64,000 nt of DNA from Moniliella sp. 'wahieum' (GCA_003971905.1 RSEE01000014.1:744001-808000); one strand, 5' to 3'. Shown: positions 9,836 through 22,842, numbered from the stretch's first letter. A program made the numbers and translations. Notes: generated by a model not told the origin, from the sequence alone.

Positions 9836-12800
9836 TCAAACTAGGTTCACTTCGGCGACAGTAGTCCGTCCCAAATCAAGCAGAGTGATAGGGGCTTCCC
9901 GCTTCGGCAGACCGTTAGGCGGGGTGGCAGGGTCTGCATTGGGGTCGTCTGTTTCGGTCCACCAATCGAGAAGAAGAATGCGCACTCCTCCCACCCGTGC
10001 TGGGCCAGTCGAAAGACACAAGTAGCTTGCCGACAGGGGCACACTAGTGGCTGATTGCCCGGAGCAAGGCGGATGGGCGGGAGAGGTGTCACACTTGCTC
10101 CTAGTGGTAGTACATCGTGGTCCGGCAATGGGCCCTCTGCATCCTCAGTATCCTCCGAACCAATTACCACTTGGGGTTCAGGCCAGCTTGCGTTTGGCTT
10201 TTCTACTTCCCCTCTGACATGGAGGCAAGGCGGGAGCGGAAACGACGGACGCGGGAAGAGCTGTTCCATCAACTTGAATCGGAGAAGAGAAGAGGGCGAG
10301 GGAAGAGAAGCCGATGGAGTGGCAGTGCGGGACGAAAAGGTGGAGGAAGAATCCCTTCTCTTGGCCAAGTTGCCCCGTTGGAATGCTGGTGGTAAGAACG
10401 AGGATACTGTTTCACGGGTGCTGACAGCTCGTTGCAGTGTCGTGGAGGAGCTAGCCGTGACAGTTGAGGCTGTACTCACTGCCCGGGTCGAGAGAGACGA
10501 AGTTCGGGATAGAGAGGACATGGTCCTGTTCCTCACTTCGGAAAGCGGCGGGCGAGACGTGTAGCCCAAGGGCGGCGAGACCGAGGAGTTTACTTTGTGG
10601 CGACTGTCGATCGACGCCACATCAGCCGTTGAGTCTGCTACCGGAATATCGACGGGCGAGGTGGCGGTCTCCTTGGCCACATGGGTGAGTTGAATTGCCA
10701 ACCTAATCCATACAGCCGGGTGGGAACGGCGTGACGATTCGAGCTGTTCGGCCTGAGCTTCAATTACTTGACGCAAGCTGGAGGCAGTGAGTTCCCGCTT
10801 ACCACCAAAGCGAGGAGTGCCGTGGACTGACGAAGCCCGGGATGAAGCGACACTGCCTGCTTTGCTTCCATTCTGGCTTCGTGCCACATCGGAGGCAACC
10901 TCAGATAATGGCCGATCATCTTGCTCTTCAGATTCGTCCCCCGCATCGCTAACACTGGCTCCACTTTGCCTGCGGGCTTGGACATCAGCCTGAGCCATGC
11001 CGACCTCACGGATCCAAACGTCGTACTCTAGCTCAAAGGGTTCTCCTGCTTGAGCAGCGATGGCAGTCGAGGTGACGGCCAGTTCCGTTTGCAAATGCAG
11101 CGCCGGTCGGATGGGAATTTGGGATTCAGGAGTTGCCCCTTGAGATTCGGCAGGGAGAGCAGGCCAAGCTTCAATGGTTGAAGGGAGGGGGAAGGTACGG
11201 TGGTGTACGATCGGGGTTGAGACGACTTGAGTGGGCTCGCCCATGTATGACCGGCACAGGGCACGCACAAACCCTAAATCGACTGGGGATGTAAATGTTA
11301 GTGGATGCAAGAGCGAGGGGCGCAAGTGTACTTCTAGCATGGACTCCTGCTCCAGTGTTGGGATTCAGGCTGTGGGCCGACTCAGGAGGAACGTCAGGGG
11401 GCAAAGGGGCATGACGCCCAGGTTTGGTGGGATATAAGGCAAACACATATTGCCTTGACTCTCCTGGAAGGAGTAAACTTTCCGATCCTGAGGGAGTATG
11501 CAATGAAAGAAGCCTGGAATCGTTCGCACTGGGACCATCCAGAGGGGGGAGCAACTCATCGTCCCACCAAGCACAACGCACACTGGGCCGGTCAAGTTGT
11601 CGCCAATACCACAGAGGTGCAGCTGACTCCGACTGACTACAGCCGGGTTCAACCCAGTCTACTGCCATGGACGTTGACCCTGGCGCTGCCTTATTGGCGA
11701 GCGTGACTTGGAGGAGGACCCGTTCCTTGACATAGGGGTTGGAACTGAATCGAACTGTTGGTTCCATTGGCAGACGCAGCACCCGCGCCTCAATCTGCAT
11801 CGGCGACGAGACAACTTGAAAACGATAAAACTTGCGGAAGCTCGTCTCCACCAAAGTAGGATGTTTGGAATCGGGATCATCTCGCAACAGAGACGCATAC
11901 GCTGAACCGGGCCCTGATGCGCGGGTGGTGAGATACGACACGGTACAGACCAGTCCATGGGGGCCCGGCTGAGAAATAGGACATTTGACTAACGCCTCAA
12001 GCTTCTGTCGTGAGGCGAGTGAACTGCCACCTTCTTGCCTGCCGAATGAGTCGTTACGTGCGCCAAAGGAAGAATACGCACCGCGGGAGCCAAATCAGGG
12101 CCTAGCTGTGCTGACGATACTGCGCCAGGGCCCGAGTGCATCTCAACTGTGAGCGATGCCCCCATCACTGGGAAAGGGGCTTCGTTATTCACACAAACAA
12201 ACGCTGAAAACGTCTCCCCTTCATCTGACGGACTCGGCTGTCAGTAGCTGGCTCCTGATAGACGCGGCAATACTTACACACGGTCCCAAAGCTGGCCGGG
12301 AGCATAAGCAGATCCGATACAGGGAAGTCACGCAGGGTACTCATGGAGGCCGTTCCGTCATGCCACGCATCCGAAATGTGACTCTCGTTGGCGAGCAAAC
12401 TACTTCTTGCTTCCAGTTCGAAGGCAGAGCGAATCTGGGCAAGTGATTCGCGCTGAGCAGCGAGGTCAACGTTGGTGTGCCATCCAACTAGCTCGGACTG
12501 CTCCCAATCACTCATTCCCGGGAATATAGCATCAAGCTGCTTTTGTGGGGATTTAGACAAGGCCGCCTCTTCCACCAACTTGTCCATGGGGGCATACTCG
12601 GCTGCTTCGAAGTAAGGCCAATCGGTCGCAGCGAAGGTGGGCTGAGACACACGCATCACCTTGAGTGACAGCAAGTGTCCTCCAGGAGGTACTGCGGGTG
12701 ATGCATGAGCAGGTGGATGTGCGGCTGTCGAGCGCATCTGATGCGGTTGGGAGGCGCGCGCAGCGCGAGGGTTGGGGGACGGGTCAGGGGTGGAGACAGT

Positions 12801-13139
12801 GGAGGAGGCACGGGAAGGAGCAAAGGGGTGCGGGCGTGAGTGGCGGAGGGCATGGCGGCGATAGCTATCGTCGCTCCCTGTGCGCGAGGCACCCATTGTG
12901 TCGGTGTGGTCGACGGAGCCATCGGTGCTGGCCGAGGGGCGCGACGCCATGCGGGGCGAGAAGGAGGGGGTGGTGGGCGTGGGCGTGGCAGCCATGCGTC
13001 CCAGCTGCAGCGGCGACGATTCACTTGCAATTTCAAGTCGTGCACCTGCCGCTCTGTGCTGCCGTAAGCAGGGGGCTACGCGGCTGGCGGTGGCGTGGGC
13101 CGCCCGATTAGATAGATAGCTCGCCCCGTCCCCATCCAT
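9836..13139 (-). CDS. TRAPPC13-like protein (DUF974), TRAPP tethering complex subunit
   Basis: TRAPPC13 is an accessory subunit of the TRAPP complexes that tether vesicles and activate Rab GTPases at the Golgi and in autophagy. Family signatures appear in order: HLLSLKVMRVSQPTF (about 12650), SFGTVYEGETFSAFVCV across a 53-bp intron (12225-12277), HGLVCTVSYLTT (about 11945), ETSFRKFYRFQV (about 11850) and CRSYMGEPTQVVSTP (about 11240) after a 49-bp intron (11283-11331, branch CACTAAC). The tail RILLLDWWTETD lies near 9960. A long Ser-rich insertion fills 10300-11000. Frame changes near 11990 and 10040 were not resolved as introns or sequence errors. The Met at 13139 gives a non-conserved N-terminus and the Met at 12995 is an alternative. 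It is divergent from ATG8 with under 100 bp between. Confidence 0.8.
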
Positions 13140-13224
13140 TGTCCCCACCACCAACCCTCTCCGCTCCGCCTCACTGCCATCCCTTACAGCAGCACTCTTC
13201 ACTGGAACATCTGCCCCACACGCC

Positions 13225-13807
<583 letters not shown>

Positions 13808-14572
13808 GGGCCTCCCGGGGCCCCGTCACCCCGTGTTGATAGCACAGCTCTAATCTCCACCCCCCGGTATGGCTGCTCACTCGCCATCTCATTTTTGACT
13901 CAAGGACCGAGAGCCGTTTCTCGTTTTACACTATTCAATCCCAATTCAGCAGGCGTTTTGACTCTCCCCCTGTGTACTTTGAACATCATTTTCGACCATC
14001 AACCATTTTGACTCCAGAGTGCCGTGTACCACTTATCACCATCATCGTAAACCACCGTCTTCCGATCCCCCGAGGATCCGCTTCTGTTCCTTGTCTATGG
14101 CCGCCACCGGCCACGAGAATGATTATGACTCGTTCGATTCTCCTATGACCGACTAGTGACTCCCACATCTTTGCCCACACTCTGCCTGTTGGATGGCTTA
14201 CGAGGAGTCATAGTAGTTCCATGATGTGAATGGGCTCTTAGTGCAGCCAGTCATAGGGTGTATCTAGGAATCAAGGGCGGAGCGATGTGTGGGAGGGGGG
14301 ATTGAGCGTTGGGCTTCATATCAGATGGAGGTGTATGGACGGGCGGTGCGTCCACAGCCACCGGCCAGGTGCGCAGCAGCTGCAATCCCGCAGCAGTGCA
14401 AGAGTAATAAACCGGAGTCACGTGGCGCTCGGATTACAACCTGAATTCCGCCCTCATCAGCAAAGCGCGTGGGCGGGCCTACCATACCCAGGCCACTTAT
14501 ATCCCAAGCAGGGGAGTGCCACCGCCACAACTACCACCAGGCGACGCCAGCAAGTCCGAGTTGGGACACGCC
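13808..14572. other. Intergenic region between ATG8 and NPL4
   Basis: Nothing coding is recognised. It carries the 3' region of ATG8 and the promoter of NPL4; both genes read rightward. Confidence 0.5.
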
Positions 14573-17013
14573 ATGATCATCCGTATTCGCTCCAAGGATG
14601 GCCAGTTTCGCGTCACCGCAGATGCCGCCGACGATGCGTCCAAACTGGGCTCCGAGCTGGTCAAGCAGCTTCCCCAGATCGACCTCTCTAGCCTAACTTT
14701 CTCCAACCAGCCTCGCGGTGCGCCTGAGATGAAGCTCGATGATCTTGCCGGCACAAGCATTGCTGACTTGGGGTTATCGTAAGTACTGGATCTTGATTGT
14801 TCACGTCTTTTCCTTTGATGTTAACACCTATTGCACAGTCATGGCCACTTGCTCTATGCCAACTATCATGAAGCAGGTGAATCCGCCCCGGCCCCCACAT
14901 CGGAATCGCCCCCTTCGGCTGCCCCTTCTTCTACAGTTGTTTCTGCCGCCGGATCCTTGCCGCCCGCGCCCAAGATCCCCGAGGCACCTGTGGACCAATA
15001 CTGGGACGGACAAGATGGCAAGATTATGCGCAAGCGGGACCCCAACTTTTGTCGCCATGGGCCCCAGGGCATGTGTGACTACTGCATGCCGCTCGAGCCG
15101 TACGACCCAAAGTACCAGAAAGAGCACAACATCAAGCACATATCATTCCACGCCCTTCTCAAGCAGAAAAATGTGGCGACCAACAAGGCTCAGGGCTCTT
15201 CTTGGATACCTCCGTTGGAGGAGGAGGATTATCGAGTCAAGGTTCCCTGCCCATCAGGCCAGCATCCCGATTGGCCTGCAGGTATTTGCACCAAGTGCCA
15301 GCCGTCGCAATTACGCTTCAGCGCCAAGCTTTCCGTATGGTTGATCATGTTGAATTTTCTCATCCCTCACTGATCGAGAACATGCTCCGCTTTTGGCGTT
15401 CTACCGCTTCGCAACGATTTGGGTTTTTACTTGGGAAGTACGAGCCGTACCCGTCCCCATGGGTATCAAGGCCAAGGTCGAAGCGATTCACGAGCCCCCT
15501 CAAGAGGGAGAGCTGGATGGTGTCACAATTGGCTGGCCTTGGACCGGGAAGGACGAGGTAGAAAAAGTGGCGGCTCAGTGCGGGCTGGAGTGCTGGGGGA
15601 TGATCTACACCGACTTGACCGCCGAGACGGAGAAGCGAAAGAGAGAGGATGGATCGGAGGATCCCAATCCTGTCCCAACAGGGAAGGTGCTGGTCAAACG
15701 GCACGCGAAGAGTTATTTCCTTTCGGGCAACGAGGTTCTTTTTGCGGCTCATATGCAGAACATGTTCCATTACTACACCAAGTTCGCTGAGGGGGCGCGC
15801 TTTGGCAGTCGTTTTGTCACATGCGTTGTCTCCGGTCAACTCGGGGGCGAGATTGGGGTGGAGGCGTATCAAGTGTCACTTCAAGCAGAGGCCATTGCCC
15901 GGGCCAATATGGTTCAGCCCAGTGTTCAGCCCAACACAATGCGCATCGCGTCCAATGAGAGCGCTTCCAAGAGCGCACCCCCTCCGGAAAAAGGTGACGA
16001 GGGTAAAGAGGTGGCATGGACCAAGCCCTACATCCAGAAGTATTTTTCCGTTACAAGAACAAGTACGGCTTGGACGTGAAAGAATCGGCCAAGCCCACCT
16101 TCCCGTTGAGTACCTCTTGGTGAATGTGACGAATGGCTTCCCCACCACTCCGAACCGCTCTTTATGAGCAGCGACTTCCCTATCGAGAACCGGCCTGGAC
16201 TGGAAGACCAATCGGTTGAGGTGCTTCTCAACCGAGTCCACAAATTGCTCGGAAACGCCGAGCTGGAGCCGTACTCGCCCGAGGCGTCTTCCTCGGTTGA
16301 CACAGATGACGGGCTACGACGCAAGTTGGTTTCCTTCCTCAGCGACTGGCATTTGTTGGCCTTTGTCCCATCAACCGGCTTCTGTCGCAGAATGAGTTTG
16401 CTGCCATGGTTGAGGTCGCCGTGTCGCACGACAGTCATGCGGCTTTAAACAAACTCTTGGCTACACCAGGCTGGAAGACACTGGCTACGTTGGCTAGGGA
16501 GCATGCACCTGCCACTTCAGGTGGTGCTGCGCTTGATGACGACGAGTTGACGCCAGAGGAGATTGCAGCGATCATTGCTAGCACTGAAGCCAGTCATATT
16601 GACACGGCCTCCTCTTCCAACCAGCCTTCTGGGAGTCGTGCGTCGCCGATTGGCGTGAGCGACCAACCCCTTTTGAACCGTCCTCCTCCTCAGGTACCCA
16701 CACATACGCGGGCTGCCGCAGAGGATGAGACGTTCCTTTATGATGGAGAGGATGAGGATGTGGCTTTTGGTGCTGTGAGCGACAGTGACGACGATGTGGC
16801 ATTTCAAGACACTCGAAGCCACACTTCGTGGGAACCCAACTCCAACCCCAACCTCAGGTGGTGGTGGACGACGACGACGATGTGCGGATGGGCGAAACAC
16901 CCCCTACGCTCGCTTCACAGCAACCCACCGAGGTGGCCTGCCCTACTTGTACTGTCCTCAACCCGGTCTCGAACGATACGTGCTTTTTGTGCGGTCTACC
17001 GATGGACATTTAG
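14573..17013 (+). CDS. NPL4: Npl4, ubiquitin-binding cofactor of Cdc48/p97
   Basis: Npl4 pairs with Ufd1 to recruit Cdc48 to ubiquitinated proteins in ER-associated degradation. The start [14 protein letters not shown] (14573) begins the UBX-like domain. A 60-bp intron (14779-14838) splits DLGLS/HGHLLY. The zf-NPL4 region has [20 protein letters not shown] and ISFHALL, then [39 protein letters not shown] and [14 protein letters not shown] (the MPN-like domain). [16 protein letters not shown] follows later. The protein ends with a RanBP2/NZF finger ([20 protein letters not shown]). About seven frame changes are needed (near 15306, 15453, 16045, 16105, 16155, 16383 and 16830). Each looks like loss of one base, usually in a run. 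Yeast Npl4 lacks the C-terminal finger that many animal Npl4 proteins have. Confidence 0.92.
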
Positions 17014-17275
17014 CACCCTCGCCTTCGTTACTACAAATGACTATTTGAGCACCTGAGCAAGGAGTCTATCATGTATGCAGTCGTAGTATAGGCGCATGTG
17101 GACTGAGTATATTCAGTTTCCAAATCGACAGTGATGGGGCGCGCTTGCTGGTACCGGCGGAAGATCAAGGTAACCTTGTCTTGACCTTTCTAGTAACAAC
17201 GTTCAGCGTCACGATCATCGATAGTGCCTCTCCTCTCGAAGCTCCCTGTCCCCGCCTTCTCTGTGCCGGGCGGAC

Positions 17276-18055
17276 TCAAGCGATGGTGGCCGAGCGCGCG
17301 CGTCGCGTCGACGAGGATACAGGTGAGTGGGAACGGGAGGGGGAATAGGAGCGGGAACGGGAGCGGGAACGGGAACGGCCACGATGTGACCGCTCACTCT
17401 CATGTCGGTCCCTTCTGCGGGAACTGTGTGAGTCATGGCGGTCGTCCCTATGATGTTTATGGACGCGAGAAGAATGGCGACTGCCATGGTCACGCTCCTT
17501 GTGCCTTGCATCCCGTTCACGGTCATGATCACGATGTCGGCGGTGTGGCTCGTGGTGTCCCTCTCGTCGGCGGTGACGCTCTTCTCGGCGTTTCTCCTTG
17601 ACCTCCATCTTAGCAAGGGCCTTGGCAGCTTTTCGATCTTCCTTGCTCATCCCTGCTTCCAGTTCCTTGAGTCGCTTGTCCGTCTCCGCATCGCCTGCGT
17701 CGCCCCATTTGCGCATTGGGCCGGCAGTATTGTTGGCTCCTGTCCCGGCATCGCCGGGACGGCGTAGTGGGTTGGCAATCGGTTGGAATCCAAGGACCGA
17801 GGCCATAGCCTCCTGCTCCTGCCTCTTGATCTCATCAATCTCCTCCTTGCGGCGCTGAAGGGCGGCGTCCTTGTCGAGGGGGGCGCCAGAGGCGTCCTTG
17901 TTGTACCAATTGACATCCTTACCCTTTTGCCACCGCCCCGTGGGCGCCATGACAGAATGTCCCAGGTAATGCTCGCGCGACTTATCATTCTTGACGGCCT
18001 CCCAAGAAAAATCGGCGGCGCCGCCGCGTGTTCCGCCACGGGAGGGCATGTACAT
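17276..18055 (-). CDS. MMTAG-domain protein (multiple myeloma tumour-associated protein 2-like)
   Basis: A single uninterrupted exon of 259 residues. The N-terminus MYMPSRGGTRGGAADFSWEA, then DKSREHYLGHSVMAPTGRWQ and GKDVNWY, is diagnostic of the MMTAG family (N-terminal domain of C1orf35-like proteins). A Lys/Glu-rich helical middle (about residues 70-160) leads to a very basic His/Arg/Asp tail and an SR-dipeptide region (about residues 225-250). The SR tail suggests a nuclear, RNA-processing neighbourhood, but the biochemical role of the family is not settled. The gene is convergent with NPL4 (263 bp apart) and divergent from RAB11. Unlike its neighbours it has no frame errors. Confidence 0.9.
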   Translation of the reverse strand: MYMPSRGGTRGGAADFSWEAVKNDKSREHYLGHSVMAPTGRWQKGKDVNWYNKDASGAPLDKDAALQRRKEEIDEIKRQEQEAMASVLGFQPIANPLRRPGDAGTGANNTAGPMRKWGDAGDAETDKRLKELEAGMSKEDRKAAKALAKMEVKEKRREERHRRREGHHEPHRRHRDHDRERDARHKERDHGSRHSSRVHKHHRDDRHDSHSSRRRDRHESERSHRGRSRSRSRSRSYSPSRSHSPVSSSTRRARSATIA

Positions 18056-18205
18056 GATGGCGTGGACTAGTTGGCGACGGTGGTGTTGATGGCAGCGGAG
18101 GGGCTACTGCCTAGCTGCGTTCGTGCAACCAAAAATGCTTACGTCAGAAGCTGACCGCCACAAGCCAAGATATCGATATGGCCACAACGTCACATGTGGC
18201 GGTCA

Positions 18206-18232
18206 CGCGTGTCACATGACATGTGACACGCG
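18206..18232. promoter_or_regulatory. 27-bp perfect palindrome in a divergent promoter
   Basis: CGCGTGTCACATG, a central A, and the exact inverse CATGTGACACGCG form 13-bp arms. It lies between the MMTAG gene (start 18055, minus) and RAB11 (start 18377, plus). A further CACATGTGG lies just left of it. The arms contain CACATG/CATGTG E-box-like words. I infer a dimeric-factor site serving one or both genes. Confidence 0.5.
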
Positions 18233-18376
18233 GTCCTAGGGTTGCTTATGTCAGCTTGTGGAGCAAGCAGCCAGCCCACTCCCGCCATCCAGACAGCCAC
18301 AGGGCCAGACGACGCTACTGATAGCGACCAACCAACTGTCAACCATCTTCCCGCTGTGTCTTTCTCCCCGTTCGCC

Positions 18377-19271
18377 ATGACTGAGGCCAATTACGACTTC
18401 CTATACAAGGTCGTGCTTGTAGGCGACGCTGCAACGGGTACGTGTACTCCCTTTTGCTTGCCCGCCTCAATCGGCGGATGCTCGGCTGCCCCTCCGTCAT
18501 CGGACATGTGCTCACCTCCGTCTCCTTCACGCTCTTCCTCCCCGCCTCAATAGGCAAGTCCAACCTGCTTACCCGTTTCACCCGCAATGAGTTCAACCCG
18601 GACTCGAAAAGTACCATTGGCGTTGAGTTTGCCACGCGCAGTGTCCATGTTGACGACAAAGTAATCAAGGCCCAGATCTGGGACACAGCTGGCCAGGAGC
18701 GGTATCGGGCCATTACATCGGCATACTACCGCGGCGCCGTCGGCGCGCTGCTCGTGTACGACATTGCCAAGCACCAGTCCTACGTAATGTGGCTCGCTGG
18801 CTTAAAGAGCTCCGAGACCAAGCTGACAGCAACATTGTCATCATGCTCGTCGGCAACAAGAGCGATTTGAAGCACCTCCGTGCAGTCCCCACTGAGGAGG
18901 CTCAAGCCTTTGCTGGTTAGTCGCCTCTCCTTTCTTGAGCGAAATGATCCTGACCCAATATCTCCTCTAGCTGAAAATGGCTTGCTCTTTATCGAGACGT
19001 CAGCCAAGGAAGCGTCCAACGTGGAACCTGCCTTCCAACAAATTATTACTGGTACGCTTGTCTACTCGGCCACAGTCTCGATTGAGACGCATTCATGCTG
19101 CCTCACAAAATCATCTAACCCTTTTCCCAACCCTCAGAAATCTACCACATTGCCGCCAAGCAGACCCTTCAAAATTCGGGCGATGGGATCAAGCCCTCGG
19201 GGGGCGAGACGATCACAGTCCAGCCCAGTGCCAACGATGGCGGCAACGATGCCAAGTCTGGATGCTGCTAA
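18377..19271 (+). CDS. Rab11/Ypt3-type small GTPase
   Basis: This GTPase directs recycling-endosome and trans-Golgi traffic. Exon 1 starts [20 protein letters not shown]. The P-loop GDAATGKSN is split by a 116-bp intron (18438-18553). Exon 2 has the effector region [32 protein letters not shown] and later [11 protein letters not shown]. Introns 18916-18970 and 19052-19137 (branch CTAAC) flank exon 3 with the [14 protein letters not shown] block. The protein ends in SGCC, a double-Cys geranylgeranylation signal. STIGVEF with [14 protein letters not shown] is characteristic of Rab11 over Rab8/Rab1. One base appears lost near 18786, just after [10 protein letters not shown], where the conserved frame moves by one. 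Confidence 0.93.
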
Positions 19272-20847
19272 GGTCACGCTGTGAGGGGCACCCCCCCAGC
19301 CCCTTTGCCCGGTACCCCTGTTAACCCGCTATTTTCCTTTCCTCTGTCACCGAGTCGCTACCCGAGAGACGTCTCCCTGCGAATCCCACTGGCTTACGTT
19401 TCGTTGCTTCGGCAAGTCAGGAGCTCATGTAGAGGCTGTTTCGTCTACCTTTGTGCGAAAGAGGGGAAGTGAGAATAGAGATGGCGGTGAGAGAGGAGAC
19501 ATGTGGGAGAGAATTGCCCCGGGATGCGCGGTTACGCGCGCGCATGGCTCTCACCTACTAGCTAACCCGCCACCTAGCACGTATCATATAACATGGGGTC
19601 AGTTAACGTTGCTTTCTTAAACTGAGGCCTACCTGAAAACGAGCCTAGCGCCTGGCTATTCATCTCTGAACCCGAGGACGGAAGTCCTCTTGGCATGCAC
19701 AGCATCCCTGCACGTCGATAACCGAACAACGATTATCACTTGGGTAGCAGATATACAAACAAGTCAGGATGTGTGAGAAGCAAGAAATCAATTGGTAGGA
19801 GTGTTCCCCTCTAGGTTATGCCTTCAAGCAACGGCGACAGAGTCGCATCGCTCAACTGCTCTGAAATTAGAGGGTTCCCAAGCTCCCACTCCAAGCGTGC
19901 GACCCACGATCTGGATCGGCGAAGCCAGCGGTACCGCAGTCCCCCCTAGAGGGGAAAGCAGTGACCAACCGACAGCGCGATCAACAGTTCGCGTGACCAT
20001 AACGCCGGGGCCGCACGAGGAGGTGGGGGGGATCAATCTGGAGGCCGCCGCCCGGGTGTGCCGTAAAACAAGGTGTACACGTTCGCTCACCCCCCGAGAG
20101 GAGGCTACCTGAGTTCACACCTCCCAATCAGACAGAAACGAGGCCAAGCTAACACCAGTAACCAGGTGCAGCCTAACCCCTATCGGCCCCCACGTGGAGG
20201 AGAAAAAGCAAGAGGCGGCGCGCACATTTATAGGCCAGCCGGTGGCCACGGCATTCGGTGCAAACCAGCCAAAAAGACAGGGAGCGGAATACCTCCACAC
20301 GAAGAAGAATGGGGGTTCCGCAGCGTTCGGTGCAAAGCCTGGGTGCGGGGCGAGGCGTCGATTACGTGCCGAGGGTGGGCTGCAACCTGCTGCGGTTGGC
20401 TGAGCGGCAGCCGGCGGCTGGTGGCGGGTCACCGGTGACGGTCACTGGTCACTCCGGTCACCTGACCTGGGCTGGGCGCGTGAAGCTCGAAGGCGTAGGC
20501 AGGCGGCAGGACACGGCACACGCAAGGCCAACACGCCGAGACTGCCCCTGTGCGGGAGGCGCGTGCGCCGGGGCGCCACACCGCTGTGCTTCTCGTTGCT
20601 GTCGGCGCGCGCTCGGGACGCAAGACTGGCGCCGTGGGAGGGCGCTGCCCACCAGCGCGCCGGCGCAGTGGGCTGGCTGGGCTGGCTGCGCTGCTGCCTG
20701 CTCCCACACGCCCCGAGTGGAGCTGTCTGCCAGCCATTAATAAGGTCCCTTCCCCGCTCCGGCCCACCACCTCCGCTCCCCTCCTGAACACCCGCTGCTG
20801 GACAATCACCCGCGCCCGTCCCATCCTCCTGCCCCACCCTCTTCGTC
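19272..20847. other. Intergenic region upstream of beta-tubulin
   Basis: No gene is recognised. GC content rises steadily from about 20100 toward the tubulin start, and several open frames there are compositional. The region must hold the tubulin promoter. No TATA box stands out; the leader just before the ATG is pyrimidine-rich. Confidence 0.45.
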
Positions 20848-22254
20848 ATGCGTGAGATCGTACACCTGCAGACCGGCCAGTGCGGCAACCAGATCGGCAC
20901 CAAGTTCTGGGAGGTCCTCTCTGACGAGCACGGCATCGATGGCACTGGTGCCTACGTCGGCAACTCGGACCTTCAGCTGGAGCGCATCGACGTTTACTAG
21001 TATGCACCATTCTCTTCTTCCTTTGCCCTGGGCCCTACTCACCACTCTCACTCCTCCAGCAACGAGGCCAGCAACTCCCGTTTCGTTCCTCGCGCTGTCC
21101 TGGTCGACCTTGAGCCCGGCACGATGGACTCCATCCGCTCGGGGTCAATGGGCGGCCTCTTCCGCCCTGACAACTTTGTCTTCGGCCAGTCGGGTGCTGG
21201 AAACAACTGGGCCAAGGGCCACTACACCGAGGGGGCCGAGCTTGTCGACTCGGTGCTTGACGTGGTGCGGAAGGAGGCCGAGGGGTGCGACATGCTGCAG
21301 GGCTTCCAGATCACCCACTCCCTCGGTGGTGGTACCGGCGCTGGCATGGGCACGCTCCTCATCTCCAAAATTCGCGAGGAATTCCCTGACCGTATGATGG
21401 CCACTTTCTCTGTTCTCCCTTCACCCAAGGTGTCCGACACGGTTGTTGAGCCGTACAACGCCACCCTCTCGGTGCACCAACTGGTTGAGAACTCGGATGA
21501 GTCGTTCTGCATTGACAACGAGGCCCTCTACGACATTTGCTTCCGCACCCTCAAGCTCAAGGCACCTGGGTACGATGACCTCAACCACCTCGTTTCTCTC
21601 GTCATGTCCGGCATCACCACTTGCCTCCGCTTCCCCGGGCAACTTAACTCGGATCTGCGCAAGCTTGCTGTCAACATGGTTCCCTTCCCTCGTCTCCATT
21701 TCTTCATGGTCGGCTTTGCTCCTCTTACTTCCCGTGGCAGCCAACAGTACCGTGCCGTCACCGTACCCGAGCTTACTCAACAGATGTTTGAGAGCAAAAA
21801 CATGATGGCTGCTGCCGACCCACGCCATGGCCGGTATCTGACTGTCGCCGCCTACTTCCGCGGTGCGGTCTCGATGAAGGAGGTTGAGGACCAGATGCAG
21901 GCCACTCAAGCCAAGAACGCATCCTACTTCGTCGAGTGGATTCCTAACAATGTGCAGACTGCTCACTGCGACATTGCCCCGCACGGAATGAAGATGGCGG
22001 TCACCTTTATCGGCAACTCGACCGCGATCCAAGACCTGTTCAAGCGTGTTTCGGAGCAGTTCTCGGCAATGTTCCGCCGCAAGGCTTTCCTCCACTGGTA
22101 CACCTCTGAGGGCATGGACGAGCTCGAGTTTACCGAGGCCGAGTCGAACCTGCAAGACCTCGTGTCGGAGTACCAACAATACGCCGAGGCCGGCATCGAC
22201 GATGAGGAGTACCTTGAGGAGGAGGGCGAATATGAGGCTGAGCCCGAAGAGTAA
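20848..22254 (+). CDS. TUB2: Beta-tubulin
   Basis: Exon 1 (20848-20999) begins [20 protein letters not shown], which includes the MREI autoregulation tetrapeptide. One 60-bp intron (21000-21059) falls inside the second Tyr codon of DVYYNEAS. Exon 2 runs uninterrupted to the stop and the protein is 448 residues. The GTP-binding signature [12 protein letters not shown] is intact, and the acidic Glu/Tyr-rich C-terminal tail ([14 protein letters not shown]) is the tubulin-code region. By standard numbering the benzimidazole-site positions read Phe167, Glu198 and Phe200 ([11 protein letters not shown]), the usual sensitive-type residues. This gene is free of frame errors and calibrates the quality of this part of the sequence. 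Confidence 0.99.
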
Positions 22255-22842
22255 CCTGCTTACCTGTCCTTGACAGTTTCCGATGTCGTCACAGGAAGCG
22301 GCACCCCTTTAGATTCCCAATTCGTTTCCCACGTGTGATTGTCCATTTGAGTCTGCCTCAACCAGCCCATTTTCTTCCCCAGTTTCTCCCAACACCGCCT
22401 GCTTCTCTATCCGTAGGTGCACAATAAGAGAAACCCCACGTTTAGACCCCCTCACAGTACACCTCGATGCTCTTGTCAGCTCCACCGGGATGAGACGTGT
22501 GCCTCTAGGGCCTGAGCCACAGGCCTCATATGCGTGGTGAGGCCGGTGAGGGATCAGCCTGACCCTCCTGGCTAGTAAGTAGTAACTAACAAACTGGTCC
22601 AATATGTGGAGCAAAACACGCCGGCTGATTTGCGTCACTTCGTCAACCGTTTGAAGGAACGTCACCGTAATCATCAAACTTGATGTCAGGATACGGAGAT
22701 GGGGGAAAGGGCGCAGATGGATTGCATACATCTATGGACGCAGAGGAGGTATATGTACCTCCTCAGGAAGGGGGCACAGTCGAGAGGTGGACACAGGATC
22801 TCCCAACTGATAAGAATCACGCCATAGTGCCCATACGGGTCT
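22255..22842. other. 3' flank of beta-tubulin up to the retrotransposon insertion
   Basis: No gene is seen. It holds the tubulin 3' untranslated region and the left flank of the LTR element. Confidence 0.5.
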
